A stretch of 64,000 bases of DNA from Atopsyche davidsoni (GCA_022113835.1 JAILWY010000013.1:13750001-13814000), one strand, 5' to 3'; positions 11,470 through 23,839 are shown, counted from the stretch's first letter. Notes: generated by a model from the letters alone, not told the origin. Numbers and translations: made by a program.

Positions 11470-11650
11470 ATTATATAGACGGACGGGTGGGCAAGGAGCA
11501 ACGCAGTAGAGTGTGACGCCACATTGTTAAACCAGTTAGCGTCCCGAGCGGTAATCATGTTAAGCGGAAAAGAGCGTTATGGGAGACTTGCTTACGCGCT
11601 GTGTTTCTGCTACTCGTCTTCTGCCCCCAACGGGCCTTTATAACTATAAA
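11470..11650. other. GC-richer island
   Basis: Mixed-composition DNA (GACGGACGGGTGGGCAAGG; AGCGTCCCGAGCGG) without a convincing frame. Confidence 0.25.
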
Positions 11651-12110
11651 ATTTTCATAAAAATTATATAAAAAATTATTTCGACTTAAAAAAAAATTAT
11701 TATAATAAGTGTTTTTATTTGGTGTTGACCATCATGGAAAAATGCTTGGAAATTGTATGTGAATATGATAATAAGATTTTTTTTATTTTTTAACATACCG
11801 TACAAAATTAGTACTCCCAATACGCGTATACAAGAAATCAAAATAATTTTTTTTATTTATTTACTATGCTTTGAAATTGAACGAATTGATGAAAAGTGTA
11901 AACTTTTACTACCAAGCTGTTTTTCGTTTTTTTTTTTTGTCATTGTAATTTTTTTATGCCGTTATTAATGTACAATCAAACATTTAACACTTTTTCGTTA
12001 ATACATGCACTTTTAAAAAAAATTACAATTGTTTCAAGCATAAAAACTTAAGCGGCATCGATTAAGTATAAATCTTCGAGATATTTGATAAAATGAGTTT
12101 TATTAAACCA
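11651..12110. other. A+T-rich gene-free stretch
   Basis: Poly-T and A+T-rich words only. The short plus frame 11753-11968 is Phe/Ile-rich and not credible. Confidence 0.5.
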
Positions 12111-12370
12111 AAGCGTCTAATCCAGCACACTGATAAAGTCTCCGTGAAGATGACCGCTCCAGGGCTGATTTGTTCTGGTCACTGCCCGCTGCCGCCGCCC
12201 CGGCCTGGCCACCCCCTCCGCCCTTAATGGAATTATTAGTATTTCTGTCATTCGCTGTACAGCCACCGGAACAATCTCCATCGCTCCACTGGCCGCAGCT
12301 CTGGGGAGATGCCTCGTCTCCACTTGATGGGATAAGTCACCGTAATCAACGGGCCATCATTTATAATCAT
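12111..12370. other. GC-rich island (CCGCCGCCCC)
   Basis: One of the most GC-rich blocks (CTGCCGCCGCCCCGGCCTGG near 12190) with frames open on both strands, no splice context and no recognised protein. It could be a conserved noncoding element. Confidence 0.3.
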
Positions 12371-15235
12371 AAATAAAATAATACTGCTTACATTTCAGAC
12401 AATTATCTACCAAGATTTTTTACGAAAAAATACTCAAATGATAAAAAATACTTTCCTTCTTTCAATTACTTCAAAAAATTTGAAAACAAATATAATACAA
12501 CAAAAAATATTTCACCACTGATTTTTTTGTTTGTATGTCAAAAAAATATATAAGATCCTTTATTATATGAAAACCTCTATACGAATTAATTTATATACAA
12601 AATAATCATTGCTGTACTCTATCTACATATACTCTTCTGCTCTACATACTCGTATCCTTATCTGATCTCAACGGTTTTTTTATATCAAGAATCTTAAATA
12701 TACACGTCACGATCTTTTCTTAATGTCTATTGCTTATTTATAAACCAAGCAGCCATTTATCGTGTTGGAGTATGAAATATCGAAAAATCTATCTGATGAT
12801 AATAATTTAATAACTTTGCAAAGACATGTTTCCATGTTTTGCTTGGTTTTTTTTTTAAATATGTACTAAATAGTATTATTCATATACGTTCATATAAACG
12901 CTTTGATATTAGCCAGATGGATACATTTGCAATTTGCAAGCATCAGATAAAATACTTCAAGTGTGCAACAAGGGAAGATTGCAATGCAATATGACATTAA
13001 CTGTAGTATTACTAGGCTTCTAGCGGGCCATGTGTTCTATGCGAAATTACATACACGTCTATTTAGTGTATACAAAACACCATTCCTTATACGTATAAGA
13101 ATAAATATTCTGCTGTTGATTCAATAATAAAAACAGTCCATAAAAATGGATTTCGACAAGTCGACATTGGCTGCGTTTAACACTAATTCCAAGTTTTAGC
13201 CAATATTGTAACTGAAAAAATAATTTAGTAATAATAAAATTTAATCACTGAGTGCACCGTGAAATATTTTTCAGTCTGAATTAAGGAGATTATTTTTATA
13301 TTTCTGCAGATTGGGCAGAATACCAAGCTCGTCTTTACCCATAATGACGTACCACCCCCTCGCTGGATTAAGGGTGCGTCTCACGTCCGCTTGCTCGCCC
13401 GCGGGCTCCTCTATGATTCGAGGTGAAAATAATTCTCTTTTAAATGAATAACATGATTAGTCTCAAATCGAGTAAGGTATTCTTCCCATTTTCTGCACGT
13501 ACGGCCGTCTCGGTAGTAAAATTCAATTGAACTTGTAATGTTTATTTAGAAAAATTATTTTTCATGTACTGGCCAATGTACTCATAAAACAATATTTTTA
13601 AATTAAATTTATTTTTAATTTAAAGCTTATTTTGACTAATTAATTTAAATTAATAAATTAAACATCAAATGAACTAGAAATGTATAAAAAAATGTTTATT
13701 AAATTACTCGAGTTGGCATGCACTTATAAATTTGTTTTAATTAACTTATGGACATGTAAATTCTCTACACAAATCTTTGAATACTAAACTAGATTTCCAT
13801 TGTTGTTTCAAGTATGAATATGTTACCTGAAAACAGATTGTACGTATCGGGGAATGTATACTTGAAGGGAAATATTAAATATAAACTTGATTCAATTCAT
13901 TGTAAAAAATCGTAGAAGTGTCTTCTTACCTCAGATTACTGACTGGTGGTTTACTGGTTTGATCTATCAAAGCAAATAAATCTGAAATGAACTATGATAT
14001 TCAACGGTTTTGATTTTAAAAAATAGGATGATTTTTCAATACATGGAAGCAAATTATTTTTGTTACGATATGTTTTTAGGCTATTTTTTTTTTCTGTAAA
14101 TATATATATATTACTGTATATTACTCCCACATGTACTTGATAGTCGGATTTTATTTTTTATAAATATCTAAATGAATTTGTTTACAAAATAAGTGCATAT
14201 GGGTATAATATGCAAATTAATTAAAAACTTGCCATAATAAATATTTACTGAAGACAGAGAAATATAAATGTTTCAATATGAGTCCCAAATCAAACCACAT
14301 TAATAACAATCCATAGGAGTTGGCTGAAGATTGGTTAGTTAAACTTCATATCTACTAATCAAATATATCGGTTTCGTTAGCTTCAATAAACAAGTTCATT
14401 GTTCTCACGAGTAAGTAAAGCAAAGCGAAATCAGTCAATTATTTCTGATCGAAGATAGCAGAATGACGGATTGAAAAAAATCTTAATTTTTCCAGAATGT
14501 TGGTTTAGTTATCTCCCCCGAAGCTTATATTACAGAACAATGCAAAAAATATACTCTTCTCTTCCCTCCTAGCGTTGGTGTATTTTCTTTGTACCGTCTA
14601 TCTTTTCTAATAATTAAAGACAAATACTGGGATCGTCGAAGAATAATGATTCGAGATGAGGGATAATGTTTCTTTTATATTTGGCTGTTTGCTTAGAGAT
14701 GTTAACTTACCGCTGTCATATATATTTCTATAGCTTTCTATACAGAGTCTTTAAAATTGAGTTATCACATTTGAAGGGTAGACATGTAGCCATATTTTTT
14801 TAGATCAAAAAATAAACTGACGTGGAAATATTATTTGTATGATGCTATTTTATTTACATTTAATGTTTATTTAAATACTGATTATTAAAAAAGTAAGTAA
14901 GATATCTGCAATCTCTGGTTATCTGAATTTAAATATTCATTTTAAAAAAATCCAAAAGATTATTATATTTATGCTAAAAATATTTTGTTTCAGAAGAATT
15001 TCGAATGAAATCTTTACTTATATACTATGAACAATGAACTTCTTTTGAAAATATTTCGCTTAAAATTATAATAAAATAATCGTCAACAAGAAAGTACTCC
15101 TAAATGTTTTAAAGGGTCTTTTACATTATTCATGACGCACCATAAATTCTTTCATCAAACCTCAAATAAAATTATAATTAAACAGAATTTAATAAAAAGA
15201 AGATATTCAACAATAAAGTGTTCCAGTTTCAATAA
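12371..15235. other. Long A+T-rich desert with one GC island
   Basis: The only GC-rich part is about 13290-13520 (TCGCTGGATTAAGGGTGCG; TTGCTCGCCCGCGGGCTCC). The rest, including 13521-15235, is A+T-rich with no frame of 60 codons. A POU octamer ATGCAAAT is at about 14211. CTTCTTACCTCAG at 13921 could be a chance minus-strand donor. Confidence 0.45.
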
Positions 15236-15239
15236 TATG

Positions 15240-15490
15240 CAAAGCATTTAGGGGCCGTTAAAGCCACCCTCTGGCATCATCCCTCAGACTTCAAACTATC
15301 TGCTATAATCTGCCTTTCACTGTTATAACTTTATTGCGATAATTATGCCCAGTGTATGGTACTGGCCTGTGTTATATGTTATAGTTTGGCTATAATATTT
15401 GGTTTTATGGTCGAATAATGCATGGACTGGCAGTAAAGATCACGTGGCGGGGGTACTAAAAATATGTCTGCCCCTACAAAGGAGAAACCT
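15240..15490. promoter_or_regulatory. Island with homeodomain-type sites and an E-box
   Basis: Holds AACTTTATTGCGATAATTATG (given as overlapping cores at about 15327-15347), TTTTATGGTCG near 15402 and ATCACGTGGCGGGG near 15440 (CACGTG E-box). A regulatory role is inferred from motif type only. Confidence 0.25.
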
Positions 15491-15965
15491 AAAATATTTT
15501 GGAATCAAACACAAACTTCGTTCGAATATTTATATTTTATTTGCAGAATCTTTCAAGAATAAATAATAATATTTAGTAATAGAAATATTTTACAAGTAAA
15601 AAAATGAATAGTGAAATTTCAATTTAAAGCTAAATGGAAATCTAGAAAATAAATAAACTCATGGCATCAAGAATACAAATTGCGCAAATAAAAAGCGCGT
15701 TAACGCCACCGAAAATATTTTATTTTCTATTGCGACGTCTTAATTTAAAATTCAATCAACAAAACAAATAATAAAGAGGTGAAAAAAATAATAAATTTTA
15801 AAAATAAAAAAAATTTACTGTATAATTATATATCATTTTAAAAACTACAGGACTAACATAAATAATAAAATATTATGGTACTGAAAAGTATTTTGTATAT
15901 AGTTAATAAAAAAGTAATGGTCAAATTTTGAAAACCGTAAAAAATATATCGTAAATTTAAAAAAA
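15491..15965. other. A+T-rich gene-free stretch
   Basis: No feature seen. Confidence 0.5.
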
Positions 15966-15969
15966 AAAA

Positions 15970-16300
15970 TGGCTTGAATGTAAATATTCAATCCGAGTTG
16001 CAGCGCTTGGGCTGTGGGATCTGATATACGAGTTACGATACGTTAAGTGTCTTTGTAGGCGAGGAGACATAATGCGATGGTTTTTATTATTCGCACGCAT
16101 TGTACTGGATAGCTTTGTATGAATATGCATTTTTATTTTATTCGGCACTAAAACAGAAACATTCCATTATATCTGTGGGAGTCTCGGACACCGCGGGGAG
16201 AGCGGGCGACAATAAAAGCCGGAGCGGCATGGATGGAATAAGCGAGATGCTATAAATTGCTCTGCTATTTGCGTGTCTTATGTCTTTCTTTTGGGCACTT
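15970..16300. promoter_or_regulatory. GC-richer island with TEAD- and POU-like words
   Basis: Contains ACATTCCAT (TEAD-type), TGAATATGCATTTTTATT (POU/homeodomain-type) and a GC block CACCGCGGGGAGAGCGGGCG. Minus-strand frame 15957-16148 is unrecognised. Enhancer-like by motif content only. Confidence 0.25.
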
Positions 16301-16730
16301 AGAAAAAAGGCACCCATTTGGTTGTTTTATGCTTTAAGTAGGTACTAAAATGAATAAGGGAATATTCAAAGTTTTCATGCGTGCATTTATTTTTCATTTT
16401 AAGCACAGTCAACACTTTGTATCAAAACACAGTGTTTTAAAACTATTTTACTGAAATAAAAATATTTCTTTTAATAAAAGATATTATCTGTAATGTATCA
16501 CTGATACATGGAGAGAGAGAAAACTGGTATCAACACCACTAATCGTTAACCGAGTTGAATCAAATGGAATTGAACCCAGGTTCAAATTAACGTTTAATAA
16601 TTTTTTTATTTATTTAAATTTTTGTTTATTGAATATCTTAGTTCAGAAGTATAGCTTAAATCTAGACGCTTTTTTTTGATTAGTCGAATGTTAAAGAACG
16701 CTAATTTTAATTTACTTTTTTTAAAGATTC
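16301..16730. other. A+T-rich with a decayed B-box-like word
   Basis: The minus strand has GGGTTCAATTCC near 16569-16580, similar to a tRNA B box, but no A box or T-arm pairing. I do not call it an element. Confidence 0.2.
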
Positions 16731-16870
16731 AGTAGAGAGAGCACTTGCGCGCGGAGAGGCGAGCGTCGATGCAAGGATTATGGAGTTAATTACGACGTTT
16801 AATGGAGAAAACTTACCAAAGAAGGATACAGCGAAGTCTGCAGAAGAGGCAACTCAAATATTTACGTGAC
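16731..16870. other. GC-richer island
   Basis: GCACTTGCGCGCGGAGAGGC and ATGGAGTTAATTACGACG are the most structured words. A minus-strand donor-like TTTG|GTAAGT lies at 16810-16818 with only a 21-base upstream exon possibility. Not called. Confidence 0.2.
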
Positions 16871-17330
16871 TTAATTACTGTTAATGCAATGTGCAACCCT
16901 TAACAAAACAACGAGGATAGAGAGCTTCAAAGAGAATTTCGTATTCATACGATTTAAAAGATTGTATCTCACGCTCTGAAGAAGATGGCAATTAATATTA
17001 TTTGCCTTGTATATTTGTGGTTTTAAAACACTTCTATTACAAGTAAAAAAAAACAAAATATACTCATCGACAAAATGATAAAATAACTCGTAGTAAAGAG
17101 GTTCTCAAAACTTAATAATTAATTGAAAAATAGGTAAATGATGAAGTCAAAGTTGATTATTCATAGATACAGATAAAACTATTTTATTTTATTTTACCAA
17201 TTTAACAATGACAGAGAAATATATTTATAAACACGTTAATTTTTTCCAGTTAACTTAACAGTTAACATACAATTTGGCTGAAGACTGTTTCCTTATTAAA
17301 TTTTCTCTACATTATAACGACCTAAATGAT
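16871..17330. other. A+T-rich gene-free stretch
   Basis: No feature seen. The minus frame 16871-17056 is low in information. Confidence 0.4.
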
Positions 17331-17334
17331 TAAA

Positions 17335-17545
17335 TCGTCTTAGAATCCTCGAATTACTTAACGCTAGAGTGAGAAGTATAAATTCTATGGCGGAGTAATT
17401 GCGAGGTTGTACCACACTGAATAAAGTGACTGAGGTGAAGTTCTCCCTTATTCTTAAACACCCTTATAAAAGGAGGCATGAAGGACCTTTTACTCTGGAA
17501 AGATCTGCTTATCCAATTTGTAGTCGGGTCGAATAAGCAACGAAC
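17335..17545. promoter_or_regulatory. Island with inverted repeat, YY1-like and TATA-like sites
   Basis: CCTCGAATTACT (17347-17358) and AGTAATTGCGAGG (17394-17406) are inverted with a single-base bulge around a 35-base loop. ATGGCGG (17387-17393) overlaps the loop edge, and TATAAAAGG occurs at about 17465. A small promoter is possible but there is no frame downstream. Confidence 0.25.
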
Positions 17546-18000
17546 AAAATTTTAAAAGGCATATTTTATTGAAATTTCAAAGGAAATTTAATCCGTACAT
17601 TTACGCAGACGAAAAATGATATCAAGTCTCAGGTAACTTCTGAAGTTCTAAATATAGAAAGGATATTAAAAATGTAACAAGTAAAAAATTACATTAATAA
17701 ATTTTCTGCACGTAGTCATATCTGTTTCTTTTAAAATAATAGTAATAATCGATCAAATAATATTCGTATATAAAATAGAATCATCTATTAACCAATTATC
17801 TAACTTTATAATATATGTCACAGATTATAAAGATGACAGAAAATTTCCATAAATATTTTCTAAATATATAGAATATCAGTTAGGAGTGTTTGCTTTGTTT
17901 TTAAACAAATAACATTAAGTTTTCAGTTATGTTACAGATATGTTTTCACAACCGTTGTTATAAGTTGATATTGTTTTTTGGGTATCGAGATGCTTTAGGT
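17546..18000. other. A+T-rich gene-free stretch
   Basis: No feature seen. Confidence 0.4.
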
Positions 18001-18010
18001 TTTCGGTACT

Positions 18011-18047
18011 CCGATGTTTTGGTCTCCACGCTGGAATCATTTTCAGG
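18011..18047 (-). repeat. Repeat family R5, copy 1 (retroelement-end-like)
   Basis: On the minus strand CTGAAAATG is followed after 14 bases by GAGACCAAAACATCGG. The same arrangement occurs at 28943-28978. TCCA/TGGA can pair inside it. It resembles, weakly, the CTGANGA...GAAA arrangement of the hammerhead-like ends elsewhere in the window. Confidence 0.4.
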
Positions 18048-18199
18048 GAATTTCAGACACACGTGTATTTAAGCATATCTCTCCGAAATACAGCAAGCTT
18101 AAAGCTTAAACGCAGTCTTCAACTTTTCTCCGTCGTTTCTGTCTATGAAGGTTAAAAATTTCAACTGCTTCCTAGATGTTCAACTTTTGATACAGTTTA

Positions 18200-18520
18200 T
18201 CTTTCTAAGGCGACCAAAAAAACCTTGGAGTTCAAAGGCGTGGCTGGGCATACAAAGTATGATAACTCGAGATCGTTTTCACCGGGCGTATTTACAATTT
18301 CGTCAAACCCAAACACGGATATAAAACCATCCTCCCGGAATTCCTAGGCCAGAGATAGGCGGCTGCACTCGTAAAAACCATATTTTTACGATCGTCAAAC
18401 GGCATTTCCATACAGCAGGGGGGGTCGCGACCCTTCTTGGTTTACGCTCTCCTTGACGGCAGGCTTACTGGCGATTACGTCGGGCGATTATGGGTGTGTT
18501 GTAAAGATCGTAACTATTAT
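18200..18520. other. GC-rich island with a 9-bp hairpin
   Basis: TCGTAAAAA (18369-18377) and TTTTTACGA (18383-18391) form a perfect stem with a 5-base loop. Around it are CAGCAGGGGGGGTCGCGACCC and CATCCTCCCGGAATTCCTAG. No convincing open frame. Confidence 0.3.
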
Positions 18521-19105
18521 GGACACTTAGTATGATATACGAAAAAAAGCACTGTCGTACCAAAAACTAGCGGTATATTGTCAACAGATTTATATCGTAA
18601 CTCGAAAATATACCCACGACAAACCAATTAATAAGTCTGTAAATTCTAAAGAAACACTTGAAAATATCGTAACTATTGTTAATGAAGATAGCTCCAATAC
18701 CAAAAAAAAACATTTTATTACTAACGGAAAGATTACCGTTAATTTTTTTACAATAGAAACTTTGTATTTATTTTAATTAACAAAACAGTTTCGAACTTTG
18801 TATTATATGCAATGTCTAGTGTTAAAGTTTTATAGCAAGAATAAAGTTGTCATCTCTTGGAACAATCACCCCTGCAATAAATTAACAATGCTTCATAAAT
18901 CATTCACCGAGGAGGCATCCGGGAATCTTCAAAGTGTCTTTTACAATGTAAGCTCCTTTATAGCGAGGGAAGCTTTTAACTTTGAATGTTATACCCTGAC
19001 GACTGCATTTGGTTTACGCGAAAAATACGAATCAAAAATGATAATTACATGCAAATCCTGCGCCTGCATTACGAACATCTACATATCTATAAATGTTAGA
19101 TAAAG
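18521..19105. other. Mixed region with an unsupported 101-codon frame
   Basis: A plus frame covers 18798-19103, with a GC-richer core around 18840-19020. One frame this long is expected by chance at this base composition. It has no splice context, no domain and an A+T-biased amino-acid content. A POU octamer ATGCAAAT occurs inside it at about 19049. I leave it as a possibility only. Confidence 0.15.
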
Positions 19106-20135
19106 AGAAAGAATGAAACAATATACATAAGCAGAGAGAGTTCAATTACGATATATATATAATGTTATCTATGTAAAAGTATTTTTATTTTTATTTAAAA
19201 ATGTATACTATATATATTTTTTTTATTTCTATAATAAAATCAAATCACTGATGGTTTAAAATTATTTGACGAAACTGTTATTAATCTCGCGCCTCATTTA
19301 ATTTTACATTAATTTATTACATGCAAAAATAATTTCTATAAATATTGAATCAATGAAATCATCATAAAAAAACAAACACTACTTATAATCAAAAGAAATA
19401 ATTCACAAATAGTTTTTATGATTTTGAACCCGGATTCTAATTCAAGACATTATGATTATTAATTACTTAACCACAAGGTTTTTGTAATTATTAACGGCCA
19501 TATATACTTGGAAACGCATACATTGAAAACAAGAATTGAATACTTTGAAGTACACAATGAAACGCCTGGTACTTCTGAATACAATATGAATTTAAGATTC
19601 ACTTTCCTCGTCTGTACTGAATCTGCAATGTTGATTTAAACATGAACCTGGAGAACGTATGACATCTTTAGGAAGATAAATTTTGCCATCACCGCTATCG
19701 CAAGCAAAGCCTTGGGGCTTTGATTGTCTTGTATTTATTTAAGACAAAATATATTTTTTGCTCAGGATTAAATGATGGTTTCCGTTTTAAGGGATGAAAA
19801 ATTCACTTGAATATTTTTATAAAATCAACACGCATATTTTTTTTAAATTCAATTTCAGTTATCAGAAAGATTTTTTTTTATATAAACAATATTTTTGATA
19901 CACTCGTACAACAAAGGCTTAGTAATTAAATGCATGTTTTATATCATTTTTAGTTTGAAAACAAAATACCTAAAACAGAATATATATCTAAGATGAATCA
20001 ATTTGAGACTTGAAAATTGCAAATACATTTTTACAGTACTTAAATTGATTAATCATATTTCTAATGTTTTATAAAATATTTATGAGTGTTTGATTAAAAA
20101 TTAATGTATTTATTAAAAATTCTGATTTAAGTGAG
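19106..20135. other. A+T-rich stretch with a decayed tRNA-like word pair
   Basis: The minus strand has an A-box-like TGGTTAAGTAA (19463-19473) and a B-box-like GGTTCAAAATC (19430-19440) at about tRNA spacing, but arms do not fold well. AAAGCC/GGCTTT with a 4-base loop lies near 19709. Otherwise featureless. Confidence 0.3.
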
Positions 20136-20139
20136 CGCT

Positions 20140-20360
20140 GATCTGCAAATAGCTCATTACAAAAGCTTCTTACAAAAATTGTATGCATATCCTCTTACAT
20201 TTGAGACGGTTCATCTCAAGAATGGGGTTGTCAGACTTAGAGCTTTAAAGCTCCGCCACCCCTGTCTCCCCGCCCTCCTTGGAATAACACGGGAGCTGAA
20301 AAAATGACATGCCCAACAGAGCAATAAGGAAGCCGCGCGAGATATCGAAAAGCACAGGGT
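20140..20360. other. GC-rich island
   Basis: GC-rich (GCTCCGCCACCCCTGTCTCC near 20251). It runs up to the R1 insertion at 20413. The minus frame over it continues into R1 and is therefore not a gene. Confidence 0.25.
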
Positions 20361-20399
20361 GGTTATGAAGAACAAGAGTTTTAGAATATACTCACCTAC

Positions 20400-20582
20400 T
20401 AGAGATATTATAAGAAATTCAATACTTTTGGCAAAGAGTACTTGGTGGAATTCCATTTTAATATTTTTGAGTAAAATACTTGAGTATGCCAACGTGAAAG
20501 GTTGGCAAAACCGGTCACAAATAAAAACGAACATATGGAAAATCACTCAAGTATTTTACTCAAAAATATTAGAGATATTATA
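20400..20582. mobile_element. Foldback retroelement R1, copy 2, with perfect 13-bp target duplication
   Basis: TAGAGATATTATA flanks the element exactly (20400-20412 and 20570-20582). Within it, 26-base perfect inverted arms (20460-20485 and 20545-20570) enclose a 59-base domain with ATGCCAACGTGAAAGG, TTGGCAAAACCGGTCAC and GTGGAAAATCACTC-like sequence. The outer left part is the reverse complement of the family 3' end seen in copies 1 and 3. The perfect duplication marks it as a fairly recent insertion. In the hammerhead-like core, the G of GAA is changed to A, so activity is unlikely here. Confidence 0.8.
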
Positions 20583-21020
20583 GATAACTGTGATATTGTA
20601 TAATGTGTTGCGTTGAAAAGTTAAAGAAGAAGCATAAATCAATATCAAATAAATTAATCAGGAAATATTTTTCATTAAATTTGAAAAACAAAATATGTAG
20701 TATCAAATTTATAAAACACCAAAACCGTTTATTTTCAGCGGATTTTTAATGTGAGTATGTTTTACATTGAATTTGCAAGTAACAATGATATTCAATACGA
20801 CTTATTAAAACTTTTACTATCAACCCTTCAAACAAAAACCAAAAACAAAACTACGACCTTAAGTATGTAATAAATATAGACCAAAAGATTTGAGATCGTA
20901 TTTAATTATTTAATAAATGTTATAAAAATGCACGAAAATAAATGCTACCTAGCAGCTATCTTAAAGTAGGTTTAAAAATAACTTATGTATATGACAACAA
21001 AAAAATGTGTTAAATTTACA
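20583..21020. other. A+T-rich gene-free stretch
   Basis: No feature. TTTTCAG and GTGAGT 12 bases apart near 20740 are treated as chance. Confidence 0.4.
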
Positions 21021-21024
21021 AGGA

Positions 21025-21330
21025 TTATATTTTTGTAATATAATAGATTCTCTTTTGGGGTTGTGTGCGTAGTAAAGCCTTGAAAACACCCCTGTAATCT
21101 TTCCGGTCCCGGCCAACGTCGATGTCATCATTTAACAAATGTCCTACTGACATGTGGAACGATCCTGTCAAGATGTTCGAACAGTATAATGTATGGAAAT
21201 TCTCTAAGCGAGTCTTCAAACATCCCCTTTTATCAGCCCTCCCTTCAAGGATAATGTTTCAGTGAAATTGGGTACACTAAGTATACGGAAGAGTTCTTTG
21301 GTTGCATTTTTTGAGATCGCCTTTCCCATT
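21025..21330. other. Island with a minus-strand open frame
   Basis: The minus strand is open for about 81 codons from 21268 to 21025 with mixed, protein-like composition (LENFHTLYCSNILTG, VGRDRKDYRGVFKALLR). No ATG start fits well, no splice site is clear and no family is recognised. It is either a small exon or a conserved noncoding island. Confidence 0.18.
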
Positions 21331-22275
21331 GTTAGTCAGTAATAAGCGTCATTCACGATATTGTTAGGTTGAAATACATTGTAAAGATCGATTTATTTAG
21401 ATTTTGTATTATATTAATACGTATACAATAGAAAGACCCCATGCAGATTAGAAAGAAAAAGAATTTTCAAGTATACTCGTATATATTAAGTAACGTGATT
21501 CCCTCATATATAACATTAATTTTTGTGTCTTCAAATATAATGATCTTTCAATATGAATATTCGATTAGTATTAATAAATATGTATATATTGTATTATATT
21601 TATATACTCAATACTTTACATCAATCGTGTTCTAAAAGTACTAAAAAACTTTTAGATAGACGATAGTTTTCTCGTTTTTATGTAATCTCTGTTCTTGGGT
21701 GCAGTGAATCGTCGTAAGAAGTAAAAAGGGGAGACCAGGTAGATCAGAAATCTGATACTGAAGTGGTTTTTTTGAACACACATTCCAAATCCTTTTTTCC
21801 AATCATCGCTTAGCATCAATTTTCACAGGATATTTTATTTTATCTCAAATGTAACGAATTTTTATAAAAACGAAAAAGTCGTTTATTAAATAAATTGATA
21901 AATTACTAAAAACTTAACGACTTTAAACTTTTTTTTGTAAATTTAATAAATGGAAAAGTATATAAATAAAAAAACATTTTTCTGCATAAAAATAATGTTT
22001 AGTCTAGTTATAAATTCCAAAATTTTCATTCAATGATGTAAAATTACTATTTTTATGTCGACATAGAAAAGAATTTATTATAATTTAAAAAAAAAATATT
22101 TTTTGAACTGTTTCTTAGAGTATTTTTTTAATTGATGATAATATTGTATTAAAAATAATCAAAAAATTGTAAAATATCTGTTCATAAATTTTAATTCAAA
22201 GTATGAAAAATTATAATTAAAACATAATTAAGCTTATGTTATAATATAATCAATTCCAAAACCTCCGAATCAGAT
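21331..22275. other. A+T-rich gene-free stretch
   Basis: No feature seen. Confidence 0.5.
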
Positions 22276-22279
22276 CAAA

Positions 22280-22560
22280 AGAAAAAAAAACCACCCTATC
22301 TGGACACTGCAAACTTCAGGTGCGATTATCTCCCCGAGTTATAAGCGTAATTGTAGAAGATTGTTTGATCTGTTCGGGGGATGAGGGATGAAGTTTGGGG
22401 GCAGTTGTAGGTGTCCCAAGGGATGTAAGAGTGGAAGGACTCGGCCGTGTTTGGACGGTAATTCGATTCTTATCATCAACAGATGGCCGGAGGTTCAATG
22501 TCTGTTTAGGCCTTTTTTAGTTTGATCAGCTCCACGTAGAATTTGAATAAGGGTTCTAGA
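22280..22560. other. GC-rich island with a Ser/Pro/Thr-rich minus frame
   Basis: The minus frame 22316-22498 reads as a Ser/Pro/Thr-rich stretch (RPSPSTLTSLGTPTTAPKL) ending in a stop, such as is common in linker regions of nuclear proteins. There is no good acceptor (the tract before AAACAG is purine-rich). Low-confidence exon candidate. Confidence 0.18.
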
Positions 22561-22870
22561 TATATTTGATTGTCAATTGAAATTCAAGCCCTGTAAACAG
22601 TTGATAGCGATCTTAATTTGTACGATGAGATAACTGTGTAAATAAGACTTATATTATTTATTGCATTAAATCAAAATAGTCACATTAAACCATTAAAATG
22701 TATACCATAGATTTTAGCACATTTTTATAAAAATAAAAATTTAATACAATATAGCTAGTCTGCTGTTTTGTTAAAGATACAAACTAAAAAATATTTATCA
22801 ATTAAGATTATTTTTCTTTGATGTTCAAAGCTAAATAAATCAGTACAACAAGTTCTCAATATACGAAAGT
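22561..22870. other. A+T-rich gene-free stretch
   Basis: No feature seen. Confidence 0.4.
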
Positions 22871-22874
22871 TAAC

Positions 22875-23110
22875 ATTCATGTTCCCTCTTTACTTTCGCC
22901 ATTGTCACGGTGATCTTCAAGACTGCTGAATACAGAGTGATATCACAATACCGCCTTGACGCGTTACATCTCGGGTCCCTGGAAAAAGGGCGACTGGCGA
23001 TATTCGCCCTTTATCAGGGTATTACCGCCTCATCTGCTCGGACTGATATTGCCAATTTCCAGCAGAATAAGTGAAGAATATTGTCCTGCCTCATGAAACC
23101 CTGAAAACAT
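22875..23110. other. GC-rich island with an 8-bp hairpin
   Basis: AAGGGCGA (22986-22993) and TCGCCCTT (23004-23011) pair perfectly around a 10-base loop. No frame or named element. Confidence 0.3.
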
Positions 23111-23630
23111 GTGTCTTTTTCAGAGAACGGGCATTTATTGTTTGATCTTATATGGTTTTTTTTTTTGTTACCAAAATGACTTTTTCACTGTAAACATTTA
23201 CTTTGTAGTTTTTCTCAATTTTATTAACGTTATACATATTGTTGTTTGAACAAATTTTTATTTGTATTAGAGACATTGATTTCGTAAAAAGACGCAACAT
23301 AATTTTCAATATTTTATTCTTAATTATTTTTTTGGGATATACATGGGATCATATAAACATACATAGATACCAAATATCAATAAGTGAAAATTCGGTTTAA
23401 TTAACTCATTAATAATAACAATTGGTATAAATTAAATCGGTATTGTATTGGTATTGGTATGGTATTAAACCGTACTGCATATTTTATATCAACTAATTGA
23501 TGAATTGTTATCGTAACTGATTTTCTAAATGATTAATTATTATTTTCTTGACAACACGCCATTATATTTAATTAATACTGCATTATCAAAAATGTAAAAA
23601 TGATAAATTTTAAAAACAACGATTTTACCT
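23111..23630. other. A+T-rich gene-free stretch
   Basis: Includes a GGTATTGG-type short tandem near 23440-23465. No other feature. Confidence 0.4.
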
Positions 23631-23635
23631 TATAT

Positions 23636-23752
23636 AAAAATTCAATATTTTTGACAAAGAGTACTTGGTGGAATTCTATTTTAATATTTTTGAATAAAAT
23701 ACTTGAGTGATTTTCCACATGTTCGTTTTTATTTGTGACCGGTTTCACCAAC
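23636..23752 (-). mobile_element. Foldback retroelement R1, copy 3 (single arm)
   Basis: The minus strand reads GTTGGTGAAACCGGTCAC, then AAATAAAAACGAACATGTGG, then the shared tail through AAGTACTCTTTGTCAAAAAT to ATTGAATTTTTATA. Unlike copies 1 and 2 it is a single arm. It starts next to an AT microsatellite (23753-23770), which hides any target duplication. The GAA-ACCGGT-C hammerhead-like 3' core is intact. Confidence 0.75.
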
Positions 23753-23839
23753 ATATATATATATATATAATTAATTAAATTAAAAATTATGTGTGCGATA
23801 CTTCAAATAAAGGCTGTGGTAGAGATTTTCTAATAAATA

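Noticed and set aside
11355..11558. Minus-strand frame through the AC/AT repeat
   Set aside because: ATAT has no stops and translates as Tyr-Ile repeats; the frame is a microsatellite artefact.
20211..20546. 111-codon minus frame
   Set aside because: Half of it lies inside R1 copy 2 and its flanking duplication, so it cannot be a native gene.
20740..20765. 12-base micro-exon between TTTTCAG and GTGAGT
   Set aside because: Far too short and in A+T-rich DNA; most likely chance.
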